From: Microbacterium paulum | GTDB taxonomy: Bacteria > Actinomycetota > Actinomycetes > Actinomycetales > Microbacteriaceae | Length of the DNA: 64,000 nucleotides | Direction of reading: 5' to 3' | NCBI RefSeq assembly: GCF_015707995.1 | Contig: NZ_JAAGRY010000003.1 | Location: 35,072 to 99,071 of the forward strand | Part shown: piece by piece, positions 17,087 through 31,099 of the stretch | Layout: each line of letters starts with the position of its first letter | Position numbering within the stretch: the stretch's first letter is position 1 | Made by a program: the position numbers and the translations under genes | The notes under the pieces: model-generated | Databases searched by the model: none | Seen by the model: only the letters and a program-made list of their open reading frames with translations | Told to the model about the DNA's origin: nothing

Positions 17087-17278
17087 CACGACGAGCCACG
17101 GGGCGCGGCAGGCGGCGGGGCGGCCGCCGCCGACGGCCTGCACGGCGCGATCGCCCGCGACGACTTCGGGCAGCCGGTCGGGTTCGTGCACCGGCTTCAT
17201 CCACTACGAGCTCGCGCTCTGACGCCTGGCGCGCGGGCGCATCGGTACGATGGAGTCTCCACGAGTGCGGAGGATCCC

Positions 17279-17398
17279 ATGTGCTACCCGGTGACGTGCG
17301 CGAACTGCGGCAAGACGACCTGGGCGGGCTGCGGCGAGCATGTCGACAGCGCCCTCGCGGGCGTCGCGGTCGCCGACCGCTGCACCTGCCGGCGCTGA
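17279..17398 (+). CDS. Small Cys-rich conserved protein, 39 aa
   Basis: The protein MCYPVTCANCGKTTWAGCGE continues with HVDSALAGVAVADRCTCRR. Six Cys and one His, including CxxC and CxC, suggest a small zinc-binding module. Similar 35-45 residue proteins with CxxCGKTTWxGCGxH are familiar in actinobacteria; their function is unknown. GGAGG lies 6 bases before ATG 17279, and TACGAT about 30 bases upstream could be the -10. The 190 bases between the thiolase and this gene hold only GC-rich inverted sequence and no clear gene. Confidence 0.7.
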   Translation: MCYPVTCANCGKTTWAGCGEHVDSALAGVAVADRCTCRR

Positions 17399-17416
17399 CG
17401 ATCCGGGGGCTCCGGC

Positions 17417-17668
17417 TCAGCGGCGCAGACGCTTCTCGAGGAGTTTCTGCTCGTCGCCGTGGACCGGCGAGTCGGTCGGGATCAGCTTTCCCTGCGATGC
17501 CCGTCGCGCGTCGACGACCGATCCGATCGCGAGGGCGAGCGTGATGCCCCAGCTGAGCCAGGCGAGCGCCTGACGCCAGGTGAACGGCGCATCGTCACGC
17601 GCCGCGCGCAGCAGCGCCAGACCGCTGGTGATCGACGACAGCAGGCCCGACCCGAAGAAAATGCGCAT
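17417..17668 (-). CDS. Small membrane protein, 83 aa
   Basis: The protein starts MRIFFGSGLLSSITSGLALL and has two hydrophobic segments (about 3-20 and 35-53), then a charged tail ending EKRLRR. No known domain was recognised. The start ATG at 17668 is supported by TAACGT (17675-17680, minus) ending 6 bases upstream; GGAGGT lies in the same gap and may serve as a ribosome site if a longer transcript exists. It converges on the small Cys-rich gene and is divergent from otsA. Confidence 0.65.
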   Translation of the reverse strand: MRIFFGSGLLSSITSGLALLRAARDDAPFTWRQALAWLSWGITLALAIGSVVDARRASQGKLIPTDSPVHGDEQKLLEKRLRR

Positions 17669-17711
17669 ACCTCCACGTTAGCCTGGAGACACGCCCGCCG
17701 AGAGGAGCCTC

Positions 17712-19220
17712 GTGCGCGAGGCCACCGCGGCCGGCGCCGGGAACAGCATCATGGACACCACTGCCCAGGCAGACTTCGTCGTCGTCTCCAACCGCCTTCC
17801 GGTCGATCGATCGGGAGATGACGACGGGTGGCGCCGCTCGCCCGGCGGGCTCGTCGCGGCACTCGAACCGATGATCCAGTCGACCGGCGGAGCGTGGGTC
17901 GGCTGGCCCGGTCAGCCGGGCATCGAGGTCGAACCGTTCGAGTTCGACGGCATGCGGCTCGCGCCGGTGGCGCTCTCGACCGACGATGTCGAGCTGTTCT
18001 ACGAGGGTTTCTCGAACGACACCATCTGGCCGCTGTACCACGACGTGATCTCGCCGCCCGCCTACCACCGCGAGTGGTGGGACGCGTACGTGCGGGTGAA
18101 CGAGCGGTTCGCTCGCGCGGCGGCGGCGGCCGCCGCGCCGGATGCCACGGTGTGGGTGCACGACTACCAGCTGCAGCTCGTGCCGCGTCTGCTGCGTGAG
18201 CTTCGCCCCGACGTCGTGATCGGGTACTTCCACCACATCCCGTTCCCCGCCTACGGCATCTACGCGCAGTTGCCGTGGCGCACGCAGGTGCTCGAGGGCC
18301 TGCTCGGCGCCGACGTGATCGGCTTTCAGCGGGTGGCCGACGCGGGCAACTTCGCCCGCGCGGTGCGGCGGCGGCTCGGCTTCGAGACGAAGGCCGGCTC
18401 GATCCGCGTGCCGACGGCGGACGGCGGCGTGCGCACCGCGATCGCGAAGGCGTATCCCATCTCGATCGACGCCGCGGCCTACGACGAGCTCGCCCGCCGG
18501 CCCGATGTGCAGGCCCGGGCGCGTGAGATCCGCGAGAGCCTCGGCGATCCGAAGACGGTGCTGTTCGGCGTCGACCGACTCGACTACACCAAGGGCATCG
18601 GGCACCGGCTGAAGGCCTATGGCGAATTGCTGCGGGAGCACCGCCTCGACGTCGAGGACGTCACCCTCGTGCAGGTGGCGAGCCCCAGCCGGGAGCGCGT
18701 CGCGGCCTACATGCAGCTGCGCGACGAGATCGAGCTCACGGTGGGACGCATCAACGGCGACCACGACACCGTGGGGCACACCGCGATCCGCTACCTGCAC
18801 CACGCCTACCCGCGTGAGGAGATGGTGGCGCTCTACCTCGCGGCCGACGTCATGCTCGTGACGGCCCTGCGCGACGGCATGAACCTCGTCGCGAAGGAAT
18901 ACGTCGCGAGCCGTGTCGACGGGCTCGGCGTGCTGGTGCTGAGTGAGTTCACCGGCGCGGCCGACGAGCTCACCCAGGCCGTGCTCGTGAACCCGCACGA
19001 CATCGACGGGCTGAAGGATGCCATCGTCACGGCGATCGACATGCCCGTCACCGAGCAGCGCCGCCGCATGCGGGCTCTCCGCCGCCGCGTCCGCGACCAC
19101 GATGTGGCCGACTGGTCGCGGTCCTTCTTGCACGACCTCACGGCCGTCCGCGAAGCCCGCGACAGCGACGGCACGGATGGCACCGAGGACGCCGAGGGCA
19201 CCGAGGACACGCGCGCATGA
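17712..19220 (+). CDS. otsA: Trehalose-6-phosphate synthase
   Basis: The 502-residue GT20 enzyme transfers glucose from UDP- or ADP-glucose to glucose 6-phosphate. It has FVVVSNRLPVDR near the N-terminus, SPGGLVAALEP, the WVHDYQL motif, FHHIPFP, GVDRLDYTKGI and NLVAKEY, the standard conserved blocks. GTG 17712 follows GAGAGGAG with 4 bases spacing; ATG 17751 is an alternative with a weaker site. The stop overlaps otsB by ATGA, so synthase and phosphatase are made together. Trehalose protects against osmotic and drying stress. Confidence 0.93.
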   Translation: MREATAAGAGNSIMDTTAQADFVVVSNRLPVDRSGDDDGWRRSPGGLVAALEPMIQSTGGAWVGWPGQPGIEVEPFEFDGMRLAPVALSTDDVELFYEGFSNDTIWPLYHDVISPPAYHREWWDAYVRVNERFARAAAAAAAPDATVWVHDYQLQLVPRLLRELRPDVVIGYFHHIPFPAYGIYAQLPWRTQVLEGLLGADVIGFQRVADAGNFARAVRRRLGFETKAGSIRVPTADGGVRTAIAKAYPISIDAAAYDELARRPDVQARAREIRESLGDPKTVLFGVDRLDYTKGIGHRLKAYGELLREHRLDVEDVTLVQVASPSRERVAAYMQLRDEIELTVGRINGDHDTVGHTAIRYLHHAYPREEMVALYLAADVMLVTALRDGMNLVAKEYVASRVDGLGVLVLSEFTGAADELTQAVLVNPHDIDGLKDAIVTAIDMPVTEQRRRMRALRRRVRDHDVADWSRSFLHDLTAVREARDSDGTDGTEDAEGTEDTRA

Positions 19221-19993
19221 GCGACGACGAGGCTCTGGCCGCCCTCGCCCGCACGCCGCGCCTGCTCGTGGCCCTCGATTTCGACGGCACCCTTTCACCC
19301 CTGGTCGACGAACCGATGGCGGCGCGCATGCTTCCCGCCGCGCGCGACGCGGTCGCCGCCCTCGTGGCCGCGCCCGACACGACCGTCGCGCTCGTGTCGG
19401 GGCGGAGCCTGCCCGATCTGCGGGTGATCGCCGAGCACGACGACGACTCGCCGATCCTGCTCGTCGGCTCGCACGGCGCCGAGCACTGGGTGCCGGGTGC
19501 TGGCGAGCTCCCTCGCACCGACGACGCCGCGGCGCTCGCCCTGCGCGACCGGTTGCGGGCCGAGGCCGAAGATCTCGTCGCCGACGTACCGGGCGCCTGG
19601 ATCGAACCGAAGACGTTCGGCTTCGCGGTGCCCACCCGCACGGTCGCGCCGAGCGACCGCGCCGGGGTGGAGGCATCCGTCGACGCCCTCGTCGCCGCGC
19701 GCGCGCCGCAGTGGCGCCGCCGCACGGGGCACCACATCGTCGAGTACGCGTTCCGCACCGAGGGCAAAGATGCGGGCGTCGCGTGGTTGCGCGAGCGCAC
19801 GGGCGCGACCGGGGTGCTGTTCGCCGGCGACGACGTCACCGACGAAGACGCGCTCCGCGCGCTCCGGCCCGGTGACCTCGGCGTGCGGGTGGGCGCGGGC
19901 GAGACGGCGGCGAAGATTCGTGTCGATGACATCTCAGAGCTCGCGGCACTCCTTGTGCGTCTCGCGCACGAGCGCGTCGCGGCGCGGGAATAG
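19217..19993 (+). CDS. otsB: Trehalose-6-phosphate phosphatase
   Basis: The 258-residue HAD-type phosphatase has nucleophile motif DFDGTLSPL with Asp21 and Asp23, SGRSLPDL (motif II region), HGAEHW and the C-terminal GDDVTDEDA, which binds magnesium. It removes phosphate from trehalose 6-phosphate made by OtsA. Start overlaps the otsA stop. Its own stop codon TAG is part of the likely -10 element TAGACT of ilvD. Confidence 0.93.
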   Translation: MSDDEALAALARTPRLLVALDFDGTLSPLVDEPMAARMLPAARDAVAALVAAPDTTVALVSGRSLPDLRVIAEHDDDSPILLVGSHGAEHWVPGAGELPRTDDAAALALRDRLRAEAEDLVADVPGAWIEPKTFGFAVPTRTVAPSDRAGVEASVDALVAARAPQWRRRTGHHIVEYAFRTEGKDAGVAWLRERTGATGVLFAGDDVTDEDALRALRPGDLGVRVGAGETAAKIRVDDISELAALLVRLAHERVAARE

Positions 19994-20002
19994 ACTGCGG
20001 GA

Positions 20003-25128
<5,126 letters not shown>

Positions 25129-25210
25129 CCCTCACCCCCAGACCCTCGGCACACCCGCCGAGTCTGTCGCTCATCGACCGGCGCCGTGCGCGCCGACCGA
25201 GACCGCCACG

Positions 25211-25242
25211 CGGCCCGGCCCTCCCACAAGGGGGCCGGGCCG
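25211..25242. terminator. Hairpin after ilvC
   Basis: CGGCCCGGCCC (25211-25221) and GGGCCGGGCCG (25232-25242) are perfect 11-bp arms. No T-tract follows. It lies 83 bases after ilvC and 72 before cutC and probably ends the ilvBNC transcript. Confidence 0.65.
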
Positions 25243-25314
25243 TCGGCGTTCACGGACCGGGGCGTCAGGCCGTGTGCCGGTCTGCGTTCGGCCGTCTTCG
25301 CTAACGTGGAGCGC

Positions 25315-26028
25315 ATGACCGTTGCGCTCGAGATCGCCGTCCAAGACCCCGCCGGAGCACGCGCCGCCGTCGCCGTTGGCGCCGATCGGCTCGAGCTGTG
25401 CCAAGCGCTCGGCGTCGGCGGTCTCACCCCGTCGATCGCGCTCATCGAGGCCGCGGTCGCCGCGGTGGGCGGTGACCGGGTAAACGTGCTGGTGCGCCCG
25501 CGCGGCGGCGGCTTCGTCTACGACGGCGACGAGATCGACCTCGTCGCAGCCGACATCGCGGCGGCGGTCGCTGCCGGCGCCGGGGGAGTGGTCGTCGGGG
25601 CGCTGACCCCGACTGGGCAGGCCGACCTCGCCGCGGTCGCCCGGTGGCGCGACGCCGCCGGGACGGCGACCCTCGTCTTCCACCGTGCGATCGACGCCAC
25701 GCCCGACCCCCTCGCCGTACTGGCACAGCTCCGCGGCGCCGGCGTCGACCGCGTGCTCACCTCGGGCGGGGCCGTGCGCTCCATCGACGGGCTCGACACG
25801 CTCGCCGCGATGGTCGCCGAGCGCGGCGCCGTCGAGATCATGGCGGGAGGCGGCATCCGCACGGAAGACATCCCCGCGATCGTCGGGACGGGCGTGCAGG
25901 CGGTGCACCTGTCGGCGCGCGGGCAGGCAGGCCTCGACGCACCGTCGGGCCCGGGCGGCGGCACGGCCGGGCACGACGTCACCGACGCGGCGCTCGTCGT
26001 CGCGGCGCTGGCCGAGACGCGCGGCTGA
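25315..26028 (+). CDS. cutC: CutC-family protein (copper homeostasis)
   Basis: The 237-residue TIM-barrel protein shows the CutC pattern: LEIAVQDPAGARAAVAVGADRLELCQ, GGLTPS, VLVRPRGGGFVY, GVVVGALTP, VFHRAID, VLTSGG and EIMAGGGI. Early work linked CutC to copper tolerance in E. coli, but the molecular role is unsettled. ATG 25315 has TAACGT (25302-25307) ending 7 bases before it, so it is probably leaderless; a longer frame reaching 25186 overlaps the ilvC hairpin and was rejected. Confidence 0.88.
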   Translation: MTVALEIAVQDPAGARAAVAVGADRLELCQALGVGGLTPSIALIEAAVAAVGGDRVNVLVRPRGGGFVYDGDEIDLVAADIAAAVAAGAGGVVVGALTPTGQADLAAVARWRDAAGTATLVFHRAIDATPDPLAVLAQLRGAGVDRVLTSGGAVRSIDGLDTLAAMVAERGAVEIMAGGGIRTEDIPAIVGTGVQAVHLSARGQAGLDAPSGPGGGTAGHDVTDAALVVAALAETRG

Positions 26029-26049
26029 TCCGCCGCTACGCTGAACCTC

Positions 26050-26598
26050 GTGAACACCGGACGCGACGAAGACGCCCTGCGCTGGGACGGTGACGACGAT
26101 CCGACGCTCGATGTCGGAACGCGCACCTCGGGCGCCGACCCGACGCCCGACGCGACCGGGCACGACGGCGCGTCGGCGGAGGACGCTCCGCCGCTCGCCC
26201 TGCCCGACGGCTTCACGGCGGTCGGAAAGGACAGCGACACGGTCGGCCACATCGAGGCCGACGGCACCGTCGTCATGCCGGGCGACAAAGCGCCGCTGTC
26301 GAGCCCGATGCTCATCACCCTCGGCATCCTCGCCGGCGTCTACCTGCTCTTCACGATCGGCTGGATCGTCGGCGGGCTGCGACTGCAGGGCACCGCGCAG
26401 TTCCTCGTGAGCCCCGTCGGCTACCAGGTCGCGCTGTGGCTCGCGGTGGCCGCTCCCGCCCTGTGGTTCGTGACGGCCTACGCGCTCACCCGCGCGTCGA
26501 AGAGCTGGGTGCGGATCGTGTGGCTGCTGGCCGGGCTCGTCGTGCTCGTCCCGTGGCCGTTCATCATGGTGGGCGCGGTCGGGACGGTGGCGCGATGA
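26050..26598 (+). CDS. Membrane protein of unknown function, 182 aa
   Basis: The N-terminal 85 residues are acidic, low-complexity and rich in D, T and P; the C-terminal part has three hydrophobic segments (about 87-110, 124-145, 152-178). No known motif was recognised. GTG at 26050 is preceded by TACGCT (26037-26042) ending 7 bases upstream, suggesting a leaderless transcript. Its stop overlaps the next gene, another small membrane protein, by ATGA, so the two probably act together in the membrane. Confidence 0.65.
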   Translation: MNTGRDEDALRWDGDDDPTLDVGTRTSGADPTPDATGHDGASAEDAPPLALPDGFTAVGKDSDTVGHIEADGTVVMPGDKAPLSSPMLITLGILAGVYLLFTIGWIVGGLRLQGTAQFLVSPVGYQVALWLAVAAPALWFVTAYALTRASKSWVRIVWLLAGLVVLVPWPFIMVGAVGTVAR

Positions 26599-26990
26599 AC
26601 GCGCGTGCGGCGCGGGGCGCCGAGAAGACGCAGCAGAAGACGGCAGACGGGGCGGCGAGCACCCGGAAGCCCCGCATCATGCCGACGTGGGCGATCGTCA
26701 CGATCTCGGTGATCTTCGGCCTGTTCTACGCCTACTTCGTCTGGAACGCGATCGACTTCCTCATCACGCAGGCCACCGGAACGCTCTCGCTCAACGGCTA
26801 CGGCTGGTTCGTGCTGCTGTTCGCCGTCGTGTTCCCCCTCATCGCGTTCGGCATCGCGTTCGCGATCGGCTGGCGACGGGTGTGGTGGGAATTCAGCCTC
26901 GTGCTCCTGAGCGGTCTCGGCGTGGTCGCGGTGTTCTGGCTCGACGTGCTGGCCTACAGCGCGACCAACGGCGCCTCGATGCTCGGCTGA
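26595..26990 (+). CDS. Membrane protein of unknown function, 131 aa
   Basis: The first 35 residues are basic and disordered, then three hydrophobic helices follow (about 36-58, 70-93, 101-122), with R and W clustered in WRRVWWEF between the last two. Function is not recognised. The ATG at 26595 overlaps the upstream stop (ATGA). The two-gene unit lies between cutC and serA with no other link visible. Confidence 0.62.
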   Translation: MNARAARGAEKTQQKTADGAASTRKPRIMPTWAIVTISVIFGLFYAYFVWNAIDFLITQATGTLSLNGYGWFVLLFAVVFPLIAFGIAFAIGWRRVWWEFSLVLLSGLGVVAVFWLDVLAYSATNGASMLG

Positions 26991-27118
26991 GCACCCGCGT
27001 CACACGGTCATCGGGCCCTCTCGCGGGCCGCTAGGCTGGGCGTGTCTCGCCCCCGATGGCGTGCGGCGAGCGGTCCCACCCGTGCGCATCCGCGCGAAAG
27101 CACCGAAGGTCAGCCGCC

Positions 27119-28723
27119 GTGTCTCAGCCCGTCGTCCTCATCGCCGAAGAACTCTCTCCCGCCACGATCGACGCCCTCGGGCCGGATTTCGACATCCGCA
27201 CCGTCGACGGCGCCGACCGCTCGGCGCTCCTCGCCGCGATCGGCGATGCCGACGCGATCCTCATCCGCTCGGCGACGAAGGTGGATGCCGAAGCCATCGC
27301 CGCGGCATCCAACCTCAAAGTCGTCGCGCGCGCCGGCGTCGGCCTCGACAACGTCGACATCAAGGCCGCGACCGCCGCGGGCGTCATGGTTGTCAACGCC
27401 CCCACCTCGAACATCATCTCGGCCGCCGAACTCACGGTCGGCCACATCCTCTCGCTCGCACGGCACATCCCCGCCGCGCACGCGTCACTGGCCGCCGGGG
27501 CCTGGAAGCGCAGCTCGTTCACGGGCACCGAGCTGTTCGAGAAGACGATCGGCATTGTCGGCCTCGGCCGCATCGGAGCGCTCATCGCGGCGCGGCTGCA
27601 GGGCTTCGGCGTCACGGTCGTCGCCTACGACCCCTACGTCACGCCCGCCCGCGCGCAGCAGCTCGGCGTCACGCTGCTGCCGCTCGATGACCTGCTCGCG
27701 CAGAGCGATTTCGTCACGATCCACATGCCCAAGACGCCCGAGACGACCGGCATGATCGGCGCCGAGCAGTTCCGCATCATGAAGCCGACCGCGTACGTCG
27801 TGAACGTCGCGCGCGGCGGCCTGATCGACGAGGAGGCGCTCTACACCGCCCTCACGACCGGCGAGATCGCCGGCGCGGGCCTCGACGTGTTCACGTCGGA
27901 GCCGCCGAAGGCGGACGGCACCGCGTTCCCGCTGCTGTCGCTGCCGAACGTCGTCGTCACGCCGCACCTCGGGGCGTCGACCGACGAGGCGCAGGAGAAG
28001 GCCGGCATCTCGGTCGCCCGCTCGGTCAAGCTCGCGCTCGAAGGCGACCTCGTGCCCGACGCGGTCAACGTCGCCGGCGGCGTGATCGACCCGTTCGTGC
28101 GCCCCGGCATCGCGCTCGTCGAGCAGCTCGGCCAGGTGTTCTCGGGGCTCGCCGCGAGCGCGCTGACGAGCCTCGACATCGAGGTGCGCGGAGAGCTCGC
28201 CGCCTACGACGTCAGCGTCTACCGGTTGGCCGCACTCAAAGGCATCCTGTCGAAGATCGTCAGCGAGAACGTCTCGTACGTCAACGCGCCGCTGTTCGCC
28301 GAGCAGCGCGGCATCGAGACCCGCCTTATCGTCGAGGCCGAGAGCCCGCTGTACCGCAATATCACGATCCTGCGTGGCACCCTCTCGGACGGCTCGGTGC
28401 TGACGGTCGCCGGTACCCTCGCGGGCACCCGCATGGTGCCGAAGATCGTCGCGATCAACGGGTACGAGATCGAGGTGCCGATCGAGCAGCACCACATCGT
28501 GATGCGTTACGCCGACCGCCCCGGCATCGTCGCGATCTACGGTCAGAAGCTCGGCGAGGCCGGCATCAACATCGCGGGGCTCTTCGTCGCGCAGCCGGAT
28601 GCCTCGGGCCGCGCGCTCTCGGTGCTCACGGTCTCTTCGCCGGTGCCCGAGCAGATCCTCGAAGACATGCGCGAGGCCGTGGGCGCCGACCTCTTCCGCC
28701 AGATCGAGATCACCGAGTCCTGA
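27119..28723 (+). CDS. serA: D-3-phosphoglycerate dehydrogenase, long form
   Basis: The 534-residue enzyme makes 3-phosphohydroxypyruvate for serine synthesis. Domains in order: substrate domain, NAD domain with GLGRIGALIAARLQ (about 148-161) and catalytic ARGGLIDEEAL and TPHLGASTDEAQ, then the allosteric substrate-binding domain (about 320-450) and a C-terminal ACT domain (HHIVMRYADRPGIVAIYGQKLGEAGINIAGLFV) for serine feedback. This is the actinobacterial type. GTG 27119 matches the conserved N-terminus; ATG 27056 in frame would add an unlikely 21 residues. TAGGCT at 27032 could be the -10, giving a leader of about 75 bases. Confidence 0.93.
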   Translation: MSQPVVLIAEELSPATIDALGPDFDIRTVDGADRSALLAAIGDADAILIRSATKVDAEAIAAASNLKVVARAGVGLDNVDIKAATAAGVMVVNAPTSNIISAAELTVGHILSLARHIPAAHASLAAGAWKRSSFTGTELFEKTIGIVGLGRIGALIAARLQGFGVTVVAYDPYVTPARAQQLGVTLLPLDDLLAQSDFVTIHMPKTPETTGMIGAEQFRIMKPTAYVVNVARGGLIDEEALYTALTTGEIAGAGLDVFTSEPPKADGTAFPLLSLPNVVVTPHLGASTDEAQEKAGISVARSVKLALEGDLVPDAVNVAGGVIDPFVRPGIALVEQLGQVFSGLAASALTSLDIEVRGELAAYDVSVYRLAALKGILSKIVSENVSYVNAPLFAEQRGIETRLIVEAESPLYRNITILRGTLSDGSVLTVAGTLAGTRMVPKIVAINGYEIEVPIEQHHIVMRYADRPGIVAIYGQKLGEAGINIAGLFVAQPDASGRALSVLTVSSPVPEQILEDMREAVGADLFRQIEITES

Positions 28724-28755
28724 CCCCCGCGCCCTCCCTCCCTCTCACCTTCTTC

Positions 28756-28837
28756 CGCGAGCCGCTACGAACTGGTCGAGCCGCTACGTTTCGGCCCGCC
28801 GGATCGTAGCGGCTCGGCCGAAACGTAGCGGCTCGCG
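28756..28837. repeat. Nested REP-like inverted repeat downstream of serA
   Basis: The 12-mer CGAGCCGCTACG occurs four times: plus at 28758-28769 and 28777-28788, and inverted at 28805-28816 and 28824-28835. The outermost arms extend to 14 bases (28756-28769 with 28824-28837), and one inner plus copy pairs over 18 bases (28777-28794 with 28818-28835). It lies between the convergent serA and TetR genes. It can fold in alternative ways and may end both transcripts, or be a mobile REP-type unit. Confidence 0.8.
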
Positions 28838-28868
28838 AAAGAGGGAGGGGGAGAAGCGAGGGGCGGGG

Positions 28869-29411
28869 TCAGCGGGTGGCGCGCTCGACGAGGGCGACGA
28901 GCGCGTCGAGGCCGGCGCCGCGGGGGACGGGGCCTGCGGCGGCCGCAGCCGTGAGGGCGTTGTTGTAGTACAGGCCGTCGCTCACGAGCAGCACCAGGTC
29001 GAGCGCCGCCGCGTCGCGCACGTGCGGGCGCAACGCCTCGGCCCATCTGGCCCGCACGACGCGGAGGGTCTCGGTCGCCTCGGCGCTGCCGCGCTGCGCC
29101 AGTCGCGACGTCGCGATCAGGGCGCGGTCGAGCGCGTCGTCGTCCATCACCGAGGTGCGCAGAAAGAATGCGACCGGTCCCTCGGGTGAACTCGCCATCT
29201 CGGCGAGATCGGCGTCGACCAGGGTGACCAGCCTCTCGAGCAGGGCGTGCTCGAGCGCGTCTTTCGAGGCGAAGTGATAGAGCAGACCTCCCTTCGAGAC
29301 CCCCGCGGCGCGCGCCGTGGCATCCATCGTCGCGGCGCGCTCACCGTCGTCGACGAGCAACTGCTCGAACGCGTCGAGCACGCTCTCGCGTGCACGGGGT
29401 GGTCGAGACAT
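28869..29411 (-). CDS. TetR-family transcriptional regulator of the adjacent efflux pump
   Basis: The 180-residue protein has the TetR HTH: ARESVLDAFEQLLVDDGERAATMDATARAAGVSKGGLLYHFASKDAL, with recognition-helix end GGLLYHF around residues 40-46. The C-terminal domain is the ligand pocket. It is divergent from a DHA2 transporter, and a perfect CTATACCG/CGGTATAG operator lies between them, so repression of both genes with release by the pump's substrate is the likely scheme. GAGAGAGGA precedes ATG. Confidence 0.9.
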   Translation of the reverse strand: MSRPPRARESVLDAFEQLLVDDGERAATMDATARAAGVSKGGLLYHFASKDALEHALLERLVTLVDADLAEMASSPEGPVAFFLRTSVMDDDALDRALIATSRLAQRGSAEATETLRVVRARWAEALRPHVRDAAALDLVLLVSDGLYYNNALTAAAAAGPVPRGAGLDALVALVERATR

Positions 29412-29447
29412 GCAGCGATCCTCTCTCGCGTTCGGCCGATTCTGATA

Positions 29448-29469
29448 CTATACCGGCTGGACGGTATAG
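29448..29469. promoter_or_regulatory. TetR operator between the regulator and the DHA2 pump
   Basis: CTATACCG (29448-29455) and CGGTATAG (29462-29469) are perfect 8-bp arms around six bases. It is the only AT-containing dyad in the 94-base divergent gap and includes TATACC, which could be part of a -10 element. Strong candidate for the binding site of the adjacent TetR protein. Confidence 0.7.
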
Positions 29470-29505
29470 AAACGAACCGCCCGCAGAGACGATGGAGCAC
29501 GGAAA

Positions 29506-31053
29506 GTGACGTTGACAGAAGAGATCACCTTGGCAGACGCACGCGGAAAGCGCGTGGGCTGGCGCGGCTGGGCGGCGCTCGCGGTGCTCATGCTGCCCGT
29601 GCTGCTCGTCTCGGTCGACAACACCGTGCTGAGCTTCGCCCTGCCCGACATCTCGCTCGCTTTGGGCCCCTCGAGCGCCCAGCAGCTCTGGATCATCGAC
29701 GCCTACCCGCTCGTCCTCGCGGGCCTGCTCGTCACGATGGGCACGCTCGGTGACCGCTTCGGCCGGCGGCGCATGCTGCTGATCGGCGCGACCGGCTTCG
29801 CCGCGATCTCGGTGCTCGCCGCCTTCGCCCCGTCGGCGGGCTGGCTCATCGCCGCCCGCGCCGGCATGGGCGTGTTCGGCGCGATGCTCATGCCCTCGAC
29901 CCTGTCGCTGCTGCGGTCGGTCTTCACCGACCGCGACCAGCGCCGCCTCGCGATCGCCGTCTGGGCGACGATGTTCTCGGCGGGCGCCGCCCTCGGCCCG
30001 ATCGTCGGCGGACTGCTGCTCGAGCACTTTTCGTGGGGCGCGGTGTTCCTCATGTCGGTGCCCGTGCTGCTGCCGCTGCTCATCCTCGCGCCGCTCGTCG
30101 TGCCCGAGAGCCGCGACCCGCACCCGGGCCGCATCGACCCGGTCAGCATCGCGCTGTCGATGCTGACGATGGTGCCGATCGTCTACGCGATCAAAGAGGT
30201 CGCCGTGCACGGGTTCGGCCCCCTCCCGGTCGTGCTCTTCGTCGCCGGCATCGGGTTCGGCGTCGCGTTCGTGCGGCGCCAGCTCGCCTCGCGCACCCCC
30301 ATGCTCGACATGCGCCTGTTCTCGCGCGGCACCTTCAGCGGCGCGCTGCTCGTGAACCTCCTGAGCGTGCTGTCGCTCGTCGGATTCCTCTACTTCGTCG
30401 CGCAGCACCTGCAGCTGATCGTGGGCCTGTCGCCGATGGATGCCGGTTTCGCGCTCGTTCCCGGCATGATCGCGATGATCGTCGCCGGCCTCGTGGTCGT
30501 GCCGATCGCCCGCCGGGTCTCGCCGCGCATCGTCGTGCCCGCTGCGCTGATGTTCTCGATCGTCGCCTACCTGCTCGTGCCCGGTGCGGTCGGCGACGGC
30601 GCGCTCGTGCTGCTCATCGCGGCGTTCACGCTGCTCGGCATCGGCATCGGCGCGGCCGAGACGGTCTCGAACGACCTCATCCTCTCGAGCGCCCCGCCCG
30701 AGAAGGCGGGCGCGGCCAGCGCCGTGTCGGAGACCGCGTACGAGGTGGGCGCCGTGCTCGGCACGGCGGTGCTCGGTGGCATCCTCACCGCCGTCTACCG
30801 CACGGGCATCGTGCTGCCGAGCGGCATCACGGGAGCGGCCGCCGATGCGGCCCGCGAGACTCTCGCGGGCGCCATGCGCGTCGCCGACACGCTCGACGCC
30901 GCTACCGGCGACGCCCTGCGGCTCGCGGCGGCGCACGCGTTCGACGCGGGCGTCACGATCACGGCGCTGATCGGCGCGGCCCTCGTGTCGATCGCGGCGA
31001 TCATCGCGGCCACTACGCTGAAAGGGTCCCGCACCGCGCCCGTCGAGCACTGA
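29506..31053 (+). CDS. MFS multidrug exporter, DHA2 family
   Basis: The 515-residue protein has about 14 hydrophobic helices, [15 protein letters not shown] in helix 1 (the D1-type motif), [14 protein letters not shown] (motif A, 74-87) and [14 protein letters not shown] (motif C of exporters). These are proton antiporters for cationic or hydrophobic drugs and dyes. GTG 29506 was chosen with GGAAA just upstream; the site is weak. It is regulated in all likelihood by the divergent TetR gene. leuB follows after 46 bases. Confidence 0.88.
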   Translation: MTLTEEITLADARGKRVGWRGWAALAVLMLPVLLVSVDNTVLSFALPDISLALGPSSAQQLWIIDAYPLVLAGLLVTMGTLGDRFGRRRMLLIGATGFAAISVLAAFAPSAGWLIAARAGMGVFGAMLMPSTLSLLRSVFTDRDQRRLAIAVWATMFSAGAALGPIVGGLLLEHFSWGAVFLMSVPVLLPLLILAPLVVPESRDPHPGRIDPVSIALSMLTMVPIVYAIKEVAVHGFGPLPVVLFVAGIGFGVAFVRRQLASRTPMLDMRLFSRGTFSGALLVNLLSVLSLVGFLYFVAQHLQLIVGLSPMDAGFALVPGMIAMIVAGLVVVPIARRVSPRIVVPAALMFSIVAYLLVPGAVGDGALVLLIAAFTLLGIGIGAAETVSNDLILSSAPPEKAGAASAVSETAYEVGAVLGTAVLGGILTAVYRTGIVLPSGITGAAADAARETLAGAMRVADTLDAATGDALRLAAAHAFDAGVTITALIGAALVSIAAIIAATTLKGSRTAPVEH

Positions 31054-31099
31054 GCGTCAGCGCCGCGCGCGCGGTCTCGTCTCTACCCGCAGGAGCCCC

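Noticed and set aside
17087..17278. Possible gene remnant with a short frame ending HYELAL
   Set aside because: About 40 residues without a recognisable family, no ribosome site, and GC-rich inverted sequence. Not enough for a gene.
27042..27118. Short reading frame from GTG 27042 in the serA leader as a leader peptide
   Set aside because: It continues out of frame far into serA without a nearby stop and has no run of Ser codons, so attenuation is not supported.
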